Below, piece by piece: positions 36,002-45,852 of a stretch of DNA of 64,000 nt. Below the pieces are notes generated by a model, which was not told the origin of the DNA, made no database searches, and worked only from the letters and a program-made list of their open reading frames with translations. Source of the stretch: Roseococcus pinisoli (GTDB lineage Bacteria; Pseudomonadota; Alphaproteobacteria; Acetobacterales; Acetobacteraceae); contig NZ_JAHCDA010000001.1 of assembly GCF_018413645.1 (NCBI RefSeq), positions 1,612,001 through 1,676,000 of the forward strand. Direction: 5' to 3'. Position numbers and translations under genes: made by a program. Position 1 is the stretch's first letter. The number at the start of each line of letters is the position of its first letter.

Positions 36002-36898
36002 CTAGGTCAGGACATAGCGCTGCGGCGCGGCCGGGGGCGGCAGGGGCGTCTCTCCCAGCAGCGCCAGCATCTCCCGCTCGACGGTGCGCGTCATCGCGTC
36101 CAGCGGCAGGGCGTTGGGCTCGAGGCCGAAGGGATCCTCCAGCTGATCGCCCAGCGCATCGAGGCCGAAGAAGGTGTAGCTGACCACGATCACCGGCATG
36201 AAGGTCCACCAATTCAGCGGCCCCGCGAGGGCGAAGGGCAGGGCCAGGCAGAACATATAGGCGGTGCGGTGCAGGAGCAGCGAATAGGCGAAGGGGATGG
36301 GTGTATTGGCGATGCGCTCGCAGCCCGCCTGCACCTGCGACAGCGCGCCGAGCTGCGCCTCCAGCAGGGAGTGGTGGATGGCGCCGATCCGCCCCTCCTG
36401 CATCAGCAGCAGGCAATGGTGCCCCATCCGGTGGAGCAGGGCATCGGTGGGGTTGGGGGAGGCAGCCAGGCTGGGCTCATCGCACCAGGCCGCGAGGGCC
36501 GCCGGCTCGTCGCGGCCGCGCAGGCGGGCTGCCAGGCCATTGGCGAAGCCGCAAAGCCCCCGCAGCAGGTATTGCCGGTCCGGCTCGTCCAGCGTCGAGG
36601 CCAGCCGCGCGAAGGACCGGCAGGCGATGATCAGCCCGCCCCAGAGCTTCCGGCCCTCCCACCAGCGATCGTAGCAGGTGCCGTTCCGGAAGCTCATGAA
36701 GACGGAGAGCGCGATGCCGATCAGCGTGAAGGGGATCGCGCTGATCTGGCCGAAGATGCCCGGATGCTGCTGCGAGGCCAGGATGGCGGCCAGGCAGACC
36801 AGGGCGATGGTGACCAGTCGCCAGGCGATCCGCGGCAGGATGGAGCCGTTGATCGAGAACAGGACATCCCGCAGGCCTGGCTTGGTACGGACGATCAT
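36002..36898 (-). CDS. bestrophin-family (YneE-like) membrane channel
   Basis: The 298-residue membrane protein starts IVRTKPGLRDVLFSINGSILPRI and has FTLIGIALSVFMSFRNGTCYDRWWEGRKLWG, the core signature of bacterial bestrophin homologues, which form pentameric ion channels. Helices at about 22-42, 55-72 and 210-250 are visible. There is no strong Shine-Dalgarno; a short ORF (MMRIADED...) ending in TGA overlaps the ATG and could couple translation. The transported ion is unknown. Confidence 0.9.
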   Translation of the reverse strand: MIVRTKPGLRDVLFSINGSILPRIAWRLVTIALVCLAAILASQQHPGIFGQISAIPFTLIGIALSVFMSFRNGTCYDRWWEGRKLWGGLIIACRSFARLASTLDEPDRQYLLRGLCGFANGLAARLRGRDEPAALAAWCDEPSLAASPNPTDALLHRMGHHCLLLMQEGRIGAIHHSLLEAQLGALSQVQAGCERIANTPIPFAYSLLLHRTAYMFCLALPFALAGPLNWWTFMPVIVVSYTFFGLDALGDQLEDPFGLEPNALPLDAMTRTVEREMLALLGETPLPPPAAPQRYVLT

Positions 36899-37055
36899 CG
36901 GCCGGCCGCCCGCGCCGCCTGCCGGAGCCGGGCGCGCGCAAGATCCTCGTCGGCGATCCTCATCATCCCGGCCCCGGCAGCGGTTTCCCGATTTTCACCG
37001 GTCCCGCCCCGGCGCGCCACCCGCGCCGGCGTCTCCGCTGCCCCGACCGCGGCGC

Positions 37056-38051
<996 letters not shown>

Positions 38052-38149
38052 GGTTCGCATCCTTCGCTGGGTGTGAACGGAGGCTAGGACCCGTGATCCT
38101 TTCGATTAATCCTGATAGATTTGAATGGGCCGTCAGGAAAATCCGAACA
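38052..38149. promoter_or_regulatory. divergent control region of the reductase and LysR genes
   Basis: This 98-bp gap has an AT-rich core (about 38095-38125: TTCGATTAATCCTGATAG and following) in an otherwise GC-rich setting. Such a core is expected for a LysR-regulated divergent promoter. I cannot define a unique T-N11-A site. Confidence 0.45.
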
Positions 38150-39034
38150 ATGACGCCGGATCTCAATCGCCTGAACCTCTTCGTCGCCGTCGCCCGGCAT
38201 CGCAACTTCCGCCGCGCGGCGCTGCAGCTCGGCCTCTCGCCCGCCAGCGTCAGCGAGGCGGTGCGCGACCTCGAGGAGCGACTGGGCGCGCGGCTCTTCA
38301 ACCGCACCACCCGCAGCGTGGCGCTGACCGAGGCGGGCACGCGCCTGCTGGGGGAAGTCGGGCCCGCGCTCGGCACGATCGGCGCTGCGGTGGCGAATAT
38401 CGGTAGCTTCAGCCGTGACCCGGTCGGCACGCTGCGCATCAATGGCCCGCAGCCCGCCATCGAGTTCCGGCTGATGCCCTGGCTGACGCGCTTCATGGCG
38501 GCCTATCCCGGCATGCGGGTGGAGCTCGTGTCCGACGCGGCCCTCACCGACATCGTGGCGGCGGGCTTCGACGCCGGCGTGCGCTACGATGAGAACCTGG
38601 ACCAGGACATGATCGCGGTGCCGCTCGGCGCGCCGCAGCGCTACCGCATCGTGGGCTCGCCGGACTACTTCGCCCGCCGGGGCCGGCCCGAGACGCCGGA
38701 GGAGCTGGCGGCGCATGCCCGCTTCTCGCGCCTCTTCCCGCACGGCAACGAGCTGCCCTGGACGCTGGAAAAGCAGGGGCGCGTGGTGACGCTGCCGCCG
38801 CATGGGCCCTTCGGCGCCAACGAGACGCGGCTGCACCTGCAGGCGGCGCGCGCCGGGCTGGGCCTGCTCCTGACCTTCTCCGAATACTGCGAGGCGGATA
38901 TCGCCGCCGGCACGCTGGAGCCCGTGATGGACGACTGGTGCGAGCCCTTTCCGGGCCCCTTCCTCTACTACCCCAGCCGGCGCCTGATGCCGGCTGGGCT
39001 GCGGGCCTTCGTGGACCTGATCCGCGCCGGCTAG
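38150..39034 (+). CDS. LysR-family transcriptional regulator
   Basis: The 294-residue protein has the LysR winged helix-turn-helix at its N-terminus (LNRLNLFVAVARHRNFRRAA, then SPASVSEAVRDLEERLGARL) and a periplasmic-binding-like effector domain. The start at 38150 gives the canonical N-terminus; an earlier ATG at 38093 would add 19 residues into the promoter. It likely controls the divergent aldo/keto reductase. Its stop codon shares CTAG with the stop of the convergent GMC gene. Confidence 0.92.
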   Translation: MTPDLNRLNLFVAVARHRNFRRAALQLGLSPASVSEAVRDLEERLGARLFNRTTRSVALTEAGTRLLGEVGPALGTIGAAVANIGSFSRDPVGTLRINGPQPAIEFRLMPWLTRFMAAYPGMRVELVSDAALTDIVAAGFDAGVRYDENLDQDMIAVPLGAPQRYRIVGSPDYFARRGRPETPEELAAHARFSRLFPHGNELPWTLEKQGRVVTLPPHGPFGANETRLHLQAARAGLGLLLTFSEYCEADIAAGTLEPVMDDWCEPFPGPFLYYPSRRLMPAGLRAFVDLIRAG

Positions 39035-40623
39035 GCCGCGCGCGTCATGAACACGGCGCAGCGCTCGCCGATCATGATGCAGCCGGCATTGGTGTTCCCG
39101 CTGACCACCGTCGGCATGATGCTGGCATCCGCCACGCGCAGGTTGCCCACGCCCTTCACGCGAAGCTGCGTGTCCACCACCGCGGCGTCATCCTCGCCCA
39201 TGCGGCAGGTGCTGGTGGGGTGGTAGATCGTGCCGCTCGTCCGACGCACGAAGTCGAGCCAGGCGTCGTCGTCCTCCGGCGCGTCCTCGGGGGGCGAGTA
39301 GCGATCGGTGATGAAGCGGCCGAGGGCGCGGGTCTCAGCCAGGCGCTTGGCCAGCTTCACGCCCTCCACCATGCATTGCTTGTCCGTCTCGCTTGTCAGG
39401 TAGCGCGCGTGGATCCGCGGCTTGGCCAGCGGATCGGTGCTGGCCAGCCTGATCTCCCCGCGGCTCTCGGGGCGGAGCTGGCAGACGCTGACGGTGAAGC
39501 CCGGGAACTTGTGCAGCCCCTCCTTCACGCTGTCCGCGCTCCAGGGGATGAAGTGAAACTGCACGTCGGGCGTGGCGCTCTGCGGCAGGACGCGCGCGAA
39601 GAGGCCGGAGGTGGCGGCCGCGAAGCTCAGCGGGCCGCGCCGCGTCATCGCGAATTGCGCCCCCATCTGCGCCATGCCGAGCAGGCCCATGCGCTCGTTC
39701 ACCGTCACGCGCTGGTTGGCGCGATACATCAGGCGCGCCTGCAGGTGGTCCTGCAGATTCTGGCCCACGCCCGGGATGTCGCGATGCACCTCAATGCCCA
39801 TCTCGGCCAGATGCGCGGCCGGGCCGAGGCCGGAGAGCATCATGATCTGCGGGCTGCCGATGGCGCCGGAGCTCAGCACCACCTCGCGACTCGCCTTCAG
39901 CGTCCGCGTCTGGTTGCCGACGCGATAGACCACGCCCGTCGCGCGCCCGTCCTCGATGAGGATGCGTTCCACATGCGCGTCGGTGATCACGCGCAGGTTC
40001 GGCCGCTTCAGCGCGGGCTTGAGGTAGGCGGTAGCGGCCGAGCAGCGGAAGCCGTTGCGCACCGTCACCTGGTACCAGCCGGCGCCCTCCTGCTCGGGGC
40101 CGTTGAAGTCCGGGTTTTCCGGATAGCCGAGCTCCTTCGCGGCATCGATGAAGGCGCGCTCCAGCACGCCCTTCTCGCGCAGGTCGGTGACCGAGAGCGG
40201 ACCGTCCGCGCCGTGCAGGGCATCGGCGCCCCGCTCCTGCCGCTCGGCCTTGCGGAAGTAGGGCAGGCAGTCGTCGAAGCCCCAGCCGGTGCAGCCGAGC
40301 TGGCGCCAGTGGTCGTAATCCTCGGGCTGGCCGCGGATGTAGATGAGCCCGTTGATCGCGGAGGAACCGCCCAGCACGCGCCCGCGCGGCCAGGGCACGG
40401 AACGGCCCGCCAGCTCCTCCTCGGCCTCGGTGGCGTAGTTCCAGCTGATGGTGGGGTGGTACATGGTCTTGGCGTAGCCGATGGGCACGTGCAGCCAGGG
40501 ATTGCGGTCTCGGCTGCCGGCCTCGAGGACCGTGACGCGGATCCGGGGATCCTCGCTGAGCCGTCCGGCCAGGGCGCTGCCCGCCGAGCCGCTGCCCACC
40601 ACAACCACATCGGTTTCTTCCAC
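39031..40623 (-). CDS. GMC-family oxidoreductase (choline dehydrogenase-like)
   Basis: A FAD-dependent oxidoreductase of 530 residues. It has the dinucleotide fold [56 protein letters not shown], and the active-site His and Asn regions [12 protein letters not shown] and VVSGNTNAG. The start is GTG at 40623 with GGGAGG six bases upstream, fixing the N-terminus just before the FAD motif. It oxidises an alcohol; betB or other betaine genes are not present, so choline as substrate is not implied. Confidence 0.92.
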   Translation of the reverse strand: MEETDVVVVGSGSAGSALAGRLSEDPRIRVTVLEAGSRDRNPWLHVPIGYAKTMYHPTISWNYATEAEEELAGRSVPWPRGRVLGGSSAINGLIYIRGQPEDYDHWRQLGCTGWGFDDCLPYFRKAERQERGADALHGADGPLSVTDLREKGVLERAFIDAAKELGYPENPDFNGPEQEGAGWYQVTVRNGFRCSAATAYLKPALKRPNLRVITDAHVERILIEDGRATGVVYRVGNQTRTLKASREVVLSSGAIGSPQIMMLSGLGPAAHLAEMGIEVHRDIPGVGQNLQDHLQARLMYRANQRVTVNERMGLLGMAQMGAQFAMTRRGPLSFAAATSGLFARVLPQSATPDVQFHFIPWSADSVKEGLHKFPGFTVSVCQLRPESRGEIRLASTDPLAKPRIHARYLTSETDKQCMVEGVKLAKRLAETRALGRFITDRYSPPEDAPEDDDAWLDFVRRTSGTIYHPTSTCRMGEDDAAVVDTQLRVKGVGNLRVADASIMPTVVSGNTNAGCIMIGERCAVFMTRAA

Positions 40624-40738
40624 GCGACGCCTCCCAACGATCCGCCATGGATGGTCCGCTTGGCGGCCGTCACGGTCAAGCGAATCGGCGCCTCCCCTCC
40701 TCTTGACGCGATGCGGCCGGCGGGCTTCGCATGCGGGC

Positions 40739-42151
40739 ATGTCTCCTCTCGATCTCCTCGCCCAGACGCTGGGCCCCGCCGGCTGCGTGCGTGATGACGC
40801 CGCCCTCGCGCCCTATGCGGTGGATTGGCGCGGCGTCTATCGCGGCACGCCGGCGGCCGTCCTGAAGCCCGCCGATACCGCCCAGGTCAGCGCCGCGCTG
40901 CGCGCCTGCGCCGAGCTCGGCCTCGCAGTGGTGCCCGCGGGCGGGCGCACCTCGCTCTGCGGCGCGGCGGTGCCCCTGTCGCAGGGGCCGGCCAGCGTGG
41001 TGCTGAGCCTGGAGCGCATGAACCGCTTCCGCTCGGTCGATCCGCTCGACAACTCCTTGGTCGCCGAGGCCGGCTGCACCATCGAGGCCGTGCAGAACGC
41101 GGCGGCCGAGGCGGGGCGCCTCTTCCCCCTGCATTTCGGCGCGCAGGGCAGCGCCATGGTGGGGGGCGCGCTCTCCACCAACACGGGCGGCATCACCACC
41201 ATCCGCTACGGCAATGCGCGGGACCTCGTGCTCGGCGTGGAGGTCGTGCTGCCGGACGGCCGCGTGCTGGACGACCTGCGGCGCGTCCGGAAGGACAATT
41301 CCGGCTATGCGCTGAAGCATCTCTTCATCGGGGCCGAGGGGACGCTGGGCGTCATCACCGCGGCCTCGCTGCGGCTGTACCCGCAGCTCGTGAAGCGCGA
41401 GACGGCGCTGGCCGCCGTGCGCTCCCCGCACGAGGCGCTGCGCCTCTTCGCACGCTGCCAGGAGAGCGGTGCGGAACTCGTCGCCTTCGAGCTCATCCAG
41501 CGCAACTGCATCGAGATCACGCTGCAGCACGGCACCAATGTGCGCGAGCCGATGCCGCTGAGCACCGAGTGGTACGTTCTGATCGAGGCCGCCAGCACCC
41601 ATGCCGCCATCCCGGTGCGCGAGGCGCTGGAAGCCGCGCTCATGGCCGGCATCGAGGCCGGCGAGGCCGAGGACGTGGTGATCTGCGAGAGCGAGGCCCA
41701 GCGCCGCAACCTCTGGGACATCCGCGAGACCTTCCCCGAGGCCTCCCGCCTCGAGGCACCGGGCCTGCCGACGGATACCTGCGTGCCCGTCTCGGCCGTG
41801 CCGGTGTTCCTCGAGCGCACCCAGGCGCTGATCGCCTCCCTCTGGCCGGAGGCGCGGATGGTCGCGCTCGGCCATATGGGCGACGGCAACATCCACCTGT
41901 CGATGAAGGCGCCGGCCGGCACCAGCCATGCCGAGCTGAAGGCGCGCGCGCCCGATTTCGAGGAGCGGGTGAGCGAGCTGGCGGTGGAGCTCGGCGGCAG
42001 CTTCTCGGCCGAGCACGGCATCGGTCAGTCCAAGCGGCCGAGCATGGCGCTGCTGAAATCGCCGGTGGCGCTCGACCTGATGCGGACCATCAAGGCGGCG
42101 CTGGATCCGGACGGGCGGATGAACCCGGGCAAGGTACTGCCGCCGGTCTGA
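40739..42151 (+). CDS. FAD-linked D-2-hydroxyacid dehydrogenase (GlcD/VAO family)
   Basis: The 470-residue protein has the vanillyl-alcohol-oxidase FAD fold: VLKPADTAQVSAALRACAEL, VPAGGRTSLCG, MVGGALSTNTGGITTIRYGN and GAEGTLGVITAASLRLYP, then the C-terminal FAD-oxidase domain with LGHMGDGNIHLS and SAEHGIGQSK. Family members oxidise D-lactate, D-2-hydroxyglutarate or glycolate. The start was chosen at 40739 (MSPLDLL). It is divergent from the GMC gene with a 115-bp gap. A CGCCGGG/GGCCCGGCG hairpin follows the stop. Confidence 0.9.
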   Translation: MSPLDLLAQTLGPAGCVRDDAALAPYAVDWRGVYRGTPAAVLKPADTAQVSAALRACAELGLAVVPAGGRTSLCGAAVPLSQGPASVVLSLERMNRFRSVDPLDNSLVAEAGCTIEAVQNAAAEAGRLFPLHFGAQGSAMVGGALSTNTGGITTIRYGNARDLVLGVEVVLPDGRVLDDLRRVRKDNSGYALKHLFIGAEGTLGVITAASLRLYPQLVKRETALAAVRSPHEALRLFARCQESGAELVAFELIQRNCIEITLQHGTNVREPMPLSTEWYVLIEAASTHAAIPVREALEAALMAGIEAGEAEDVVICESEAQRRNLWDIRETFPEASRLEAPGLPTDTCVPVSAVPVFLERTQALIASLWPEARMVALGHMGDGNIHLSMKAPAGTSHAELKARAPDFEERVSELAVELGGSFSAEHGIGQSKRPSMALLKSPVALDLMRTIKAALDPDGRMNPGKVLPPV

Positions 42152-42223
42152 GACCGCCGGGCAAACGCCTTTGCGGCCCGGCGCTTGATACGGCGGCGGG
42201 CTGCTCGTAAAGGTGCGAGACGG

Positions 42224-42299
<76 letters not shown>

Positions 42300-42334
42300 C
42301 GCCGCCCGCCCTGGCCCCGACGAGGGCCTGCGCC

Positions 42335-42547
42335 CTATCCCCAGACGCCGAACCAGACGCCGGTGCCGTGCACGACGCCGATCGGGAAGACGATCGCGCC
42401 GACCGTCGCGAAGGCCCAGCGATCATCCGCGCCGCAGGAATAGAGGTGCTGCGACCAGGCGGCGAAGGGCAGGGCCACGAAGCTGAGCAGAAATAGCGCC
42501 GCGATGGCGTTGTCCCGCCACGTGGCGCGATGCCGGTTGGGACGCAT
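42335..42547 (-). CDS. small two-helix membrane protein
   Basis: The 70-residue protein has a basic N-terminus (MRPNRHRATWRDN), a membrane helix at about 15-31 (AIAALFLLSFVALPFAA), a short loop, and a second hydrophobic segment at about 46-65. I do not recognise the family. GGAGG lies seven bases upstream of the ATG but within the arm of an 11-bp hairpin. It is between tRNA-Pro and purC. Confidence 0.6.
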   Translation of the reverse strand: MRPNRHRATWRDNAIAALFLLSFVALPFAAWSQHLYSCGADDRWAFATVGAIVFPIGVVHGTGVWFGVWG

Positions 42548-42548
42548 G

Positions 42549-42581
42549 GCTTCGCCTCCTGGGTGTCGCTGGAGGCGAAGC
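42549..42581 (-). promoter_or_regulatory. hairpin sequestering the ribosome site of the small membrane gene
   Basis: GCTTCGCCTCC and GGAGGCGAAGC form a perfect 11-bp inverted repeat with an 11-base loop. In the minus-strand mRNA the second arm carries the Shine-Dalgarno GGAGG and ends one base before the ATG. The structure could hide the site until melted, as in RNA thermometers, or be opened by another factor. Confidence 0.55.
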
Positions 42582-42612
42582 TTATCAGAAAGGGTGAGCC
42601 TCAGGCGAGGAC

Positions 42613-43590
42613 TCACTTGGTGAAGAAAGGCGCCAGATTCCGCCGCACCCGGTCCAGCACGGAGGTCTCGCCGAGGGGCAGCTCGAACTTCCGGCCGGTG
42701 ATGGTCTCGAAGGCCTCGATATAGACGGCGGCCGTGCCGAGGATCAGCTCCTCCGGAATCTCGGGGATCTCATCGCGGTAGGGATCGCAGCGCGCCGCCA
42801 CCCAGTTCCGCACGAAATCCTTGTCGAAGCTCTCCGGCTTCTCGCCCGCGGCGAAGCGCGCGTCATAGCTTCCCGCGCGCCAGTAGCGGCTGCTGTCCGG
42901 CGTGTGGATCTCGTCGGCGAGGACGATGCGGCCCTCGGCATCCGTGCCGAATTCGTACTTGGTGTCGGCGAGGATGAGGCCGCGTGCGGCCGCCTGCTCC
43001 TGCCCGCGGGCGAAGAGCGCCAGGGCATAGGCGGTCAGCTGCTCCCACTGCGCGGCGGTCAGCAGGCCCTGGGACAGGATCTCCTCCGGCGAGAGCGGCG
43101 CGTCATGGTCGCCGTGGCCGGCCTTGCTGGTGGGCGTGATGATGGGCTGGGGCAGGCGCTCGTTGTCGCGCATGCCGTCTGGCAGGCGCAGCCCGTACAT
43201 CTCGCGCCGGCCGGCCTTGTACATGGTCAGCACCGAGGTGCTGGTGGTCCCGGCCAGGTAGCCGCGCACCACGATCTCGACCGGCAGGATGTCCAGCCGG
43301 CGCCCGATCACGACGTTGGGGTCGGGATAGTCCAGCACATGGTTGGGGCAGATGTCCGCCGTGCGCTCGAACCAGAAGCGCGCGGTCTGGGTCAGGACCT
43401 GGCCCTTGAAGGGCACGGCGCAGAGGATGCGGTCGAAGGCGCTGAGCCGGTCGGTCGCGATGAGGATGCGCCGGCCGTCCGGCAGGTCGTAATTCTCCCG
43501 CACCTTGCCGCTGTAATGCGCCGGCAGCTCGGGAATCGCCGCCTCGCGCAGGACGAGGTGGGCGTGGGGGCGAAGCGCCGCGATATCCAT
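42613..43590 (-). CDS. purC: phosphoribosylaminoimidazole-succinocarboxamide synthase
   Basis: The purine-pathway SAICAR synthetase, 325 residues, of the longer PurC type. Motifs include [48 protein letters not shown] and [12 protein letters not shown]. It overlaps the preceding panE-like gene by one base (TGATG on the minus strand). No other pur gene is adjacent. Confidence 0.96.
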   Translation of the reverse strand: MDIAALRPHAHLVLREAAIPELPAHYSGKVRENYDLPDGRRILIATDRLSAFDRILCAVPFKGQVLTQTARFWFERTADICPNHVLDYPDPNVVIGRRLDILPVEIVVRGYLAGTTSTSVLTMYKAGRREMYGLRLPDGMRDNERLPQPIITPTSKAGHGDHDAPLSPEEILSQGLLTAAQWEQLTAYALALFARGQEQAAARGLILADTKYEFGTDAEGRIVLADEIHTPDSSRYWRAGSYDARFAAGEKPESFDKDFVRNWVAARCDPYRDEIPEIPEELILGTAAVYIEAFETITGRKFELPLGETSVLDRVRRNLAPFFTK

Positions 43591-44525
43591 CAGTGCGCCG
43601 CCTCCGCCCGCTGGGCCTCATAGGTCCGGCCGTTGATCCGCGCCGCCTCGAGCAGCGTGACGTCGAGCCCGGCTTGGCGCCCGGCTTCCGCGAGGTAGCC
43701 CACGATGTGATCGACCTCGATCGGGCCGCCGGCCAGGAGGTCACGGAACATGGAAGCGGTGGCGGTGGACTTCGGGTTGGTGAAGTTGCGCTCGATGCCG
43801 GCCAGCTGCTCTTCCGTCAGCGGATGCCCGCTGGCGGCGGCGATGGAGGCGGAGAGCCGGAACATGCGCAGGATCAGCTCCTGGCCGCCGGCGCGGATGA
43901 TCTGGCCGATATTGCCGCGCATCAGCACGGTCAGCGCAGCGAGGGAGCCCAGCATGACCAGCTTGGCCCACATCTCGTCCACGATATTGGCGGAAGCGGT
44001 GGACTTGATGTGCGGCGCGGCCGCGAAGGCGCGCGAGAAGGCCTCGACGCGGGGCGAGGTGCCGCCGCCGATCTCGCCGAAGATGATGTCGGCGATGGGC
44101 TGCATGTGGAGGATATGGCCCTCGGCGCTGAGCGAGGCGCCGATCTTGGCGACGCCGCCGAGGATGGCCTTCTCGCCGAAGGCGGCCTGCAGGGTGCCGA
44201 GGTGGGACATGCCGTTGAGCACGGGCAGCACCGCCGTCTTCGGCCCCATGGCCGGGCGGATCGCCTCGATGGCGGAATCGAGGTCGTAGGCCTTGCAGCT
44301 GAGCAGGACGGCGTCCCAGTCGGTCCCTGGCGCCTCGGCCGTGACGGTCTTCGCCGGGAGGCTGAAATCGCCGAGCGGGCTCTTCACGACGAGGCCTTCG
44401 GCCGCGATCTGCGCCTGGCGCCTGGGGCGCACCAGGAAGGCGACCTCCTCAGCCGCGCCGCCCTGAATGAGTCGGGCCCCGTAATAGCCGCCGAGCGCCC
44501 CGGCACCCAGGATCAGAATCCGCAT
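43590..44525 (-). CDS. 2-dehydropantoate 2-reductase-family protein
   Basis: The 311-residue protein has the Rossmann start [48 protein letters not shown] and an alpha-helical C-terminal domain with [16 protein letters not shown], the ketopantoate reductase (PanE/ApbA) pattern. PanE makes pantoate for coenzyme A, but many paralogues act on other 2-oxo acids, so the symbol is left open. The start at 44525 follows the Rossmann motif. It is translationally coupled to purC. Confidence 0.88.
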   Translation of the reverse strand: MRILILGAGALGGYYGARLIQGGAAEEVAFLVRPRRQAQIAAEGLVVKSPLGDFSLPAKTVTAEAPGTDWDAVLLSCKAYDLDSAIEAIRPAMGPKTAVLPVLNGMSHLGTLQAAFGEKAILGGVAKIGASLSAEGHILHMQPIADIIFGEIGGGTSPRVEAFSRAFAAAPHIKSTASANIVDEMWAKLVMLGSLAALTVLMRGNIGQIIRAGGQELILRMFRLSASIAAASGHPLTEEQLAGIERNFTNPKSTATASMFRDLLAGGPIEVDHIVGYLAEAGRQAGLDVTLLEAARINGRTYEAQRAEAAH

Positions 44526-44608
44526 GTAAAGACTGCCTTCGCTGTCACGCCCCAACGCGGGCGTCCTGGCGGCAGGATCATCTTCCGACCGGCGGTGTCA
44601 ATGCGGGC

Positions 44609-44638
44609 GCGGGCCGGCGGGTTTCCCCGCCGGCCCGC
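44609..44638 (-). terminator. perfect 13-bp hairpin after the CsbD gene
   Basis: GCGGGCCGGCGGG and CCCGCCGGCCCGC close on a four-base loop (TTTC on the plus strand). It lies eight bases after the CsbD stop on the minus strand. There is no U-tract, so it may be a factor-assisted terminator or an mRNA-end stabiliser. Confidence 0.6.
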
Positions 44639-44646
44639 GAGGCAGG

Positions 44647-44829
44647 CTACTTCTTGGTGGCGTCGCGAACGGCATCCTTCGCGCCGCCAACGGCGTTCTG
44701 CACCTTGCCCTCGACCTTGTCGGCCTTGCCCGAGGCCTCGAGCTTGGCGTCGCCGATCACCTTGCCGGCGGCTTCCTTGATGGCGCCCTTGGCCTGCTTC
44801 GCGGCGCCTTCGATGCGATCCTTGTCCAT
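44647..44829 (-). CDS. CsbD-family stress protein
   Basis: A 60-residue, highly charged protein: MDKDRIEGAAKQAKGAIKEA, then GDAKLEASGKADKVEGKVQN. This is the CsbD-like pattern of small hydrophilic proteins that accumulate under general stress, whose molecular role is unknown. AGGAGACC before the ATG gives a good ribosome site. It stands alone with a strong hairpin after it. Confidence 0.93.
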   Translation of the reverse strand: MDKDRIEGAAKQAKGAIKEAAGKVIGDAKLEASGKADKVEGKVQNAVGGAKDAVRDATKK

Positions 44830-44955
44830 GGTGGTCTCCTCAGATGGCGCGCCGGGATGACGCGGCCTTTCGCGGTTTCAACGCATCCGGGGCCGGGCAG
44901 TTGCGGGCTTGCGTGACGGTTCCGCGAACCGAAGGATTCCCAGGGACGGCGTGCC

Positions 44956-45852
44956 TCAGCCCAGGCTGCGGCGCGCCTCGGCGAGGGCCGCGCGCTGTTC
45001 GTCCGTGACCTTCGGGTAATGCAGATCAAGGGACTTCAATGCCCGGTTGATGGCGGCGACGACGACGAGCCGCGTAAACCACTTGCGGTCCGCCGGCACG
45101 ACGTACCAGGGCGACTGGGGAGTGGCCGTGGCGGCGATCGCCTGCTCGTAGGCCTCCATGTAGTCGTCCCAGTGCTGGCGCTCGGCCACGTCGGAGGCGG
45201 AGAACTTCCAGTTCTTCTCGGGCTCGTCGAGGCGCTGGAGGAAGCGCCGCTTCTGCTCCTCCTGCGAGACGTTGAGGAAGAACTTCAGGACGACGATGCC
45301 CTGCCGGGCCAGGTAGCGCTCGAAGCTGGAGATATCCTCCAGCCGCTCGTCCCAGATGCGCTTGGTCACGAGCTTCGGGGGCAGTTTCTGGTGCGTCAGG
45401 ATCTCCGGATGCACCCGGGCGACGAGGACCTCCTCGTACCAGCTGCGGTTATGGATGCCGATCTGGCCGCGGGAAGGCAGGGCCAGGGCGTGGCGCCAAA
45501 GGAAATCATGGTCGAGCTCGGTCGTGCTCGGCTGCTTGAAGGCGGCCACGTGGCAGCCCTGCGGGTTAACGCCGGAGAAGACGTGCTTGATCGTGCCGTC
45601 CTTCCCCGCCGCGTCCATGGCCTGGAAGATGCAGAGCACCGACCAGCGATCCTGCGCGTAGAGCATGTCCTGCTGGAGGGTGAGGCGGTCGACCCCCTCG
45701 TGCAGCAGCGCGGCGGCGTCGGTCTTGGAGAGCTTGAGCCCCGCGGTGTCATCGGGGCGGTGCTTCTTCAGCTTGAAGCCCTTGCCCTTCTCGATGCGGT
45801 AGCCCGCGAGGATTCCTTCGATGTCGATCTTTTCGATGTCCATGTCGGTCAT
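44956..45852 (-). CDS. ppk2: polyphosphate kinase 2 (PPK2) family protein
   Basis: It transfers phosphate between polyphosphate and nucleotides. The 298-residue protein has the Walker A-like FQAMDAAGKDGTIKHVFSG, GVNPQGCHVAAFKQPS, ELDHDFLWRHALALP, and NRSWYEEVLVARVHPE. The wording of these motifs resembles class III PPK2 (AMP/ADP phosphorylating), an inference only. The start at 45852 overlaps the MFS stop by four bases (ATGA). Confidence 0.93.
   Translation of the reverse strand: MTDMDIEKIDIEGILAGYRIEKGKGFKLKKHRPDDTAGLKLSKTDAAALLHEGVDRLTLQQDMLYAQDRWSVLCIFQAMDAAGKDGTIKHVFSGVNPQGCHVAAFKQPSTTELDHDFLWRHALALPSRGQIGIHNRSWYEEVLVARVHPEILTHQKLPPKLVTKRIWDERLEDISSFERYLARQGIVVLKFFLNVSQEEQKRRFLQRLDEPEKNWKFSASDVAERQHWDDYMEAYEQAIAATATPQSPWYVVPADRKWFTRLVVVAAINRALKSLDLHYPKVTDEQRAALAEARRSLG

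Noticed and set aside
36895-36963. Leader peptide (MMRIADED...) overlapping the bestrophin start
   Set aside because: The overlap is suggestive, but there is no ribosome site for it and the frame is open mainly because of GC content.
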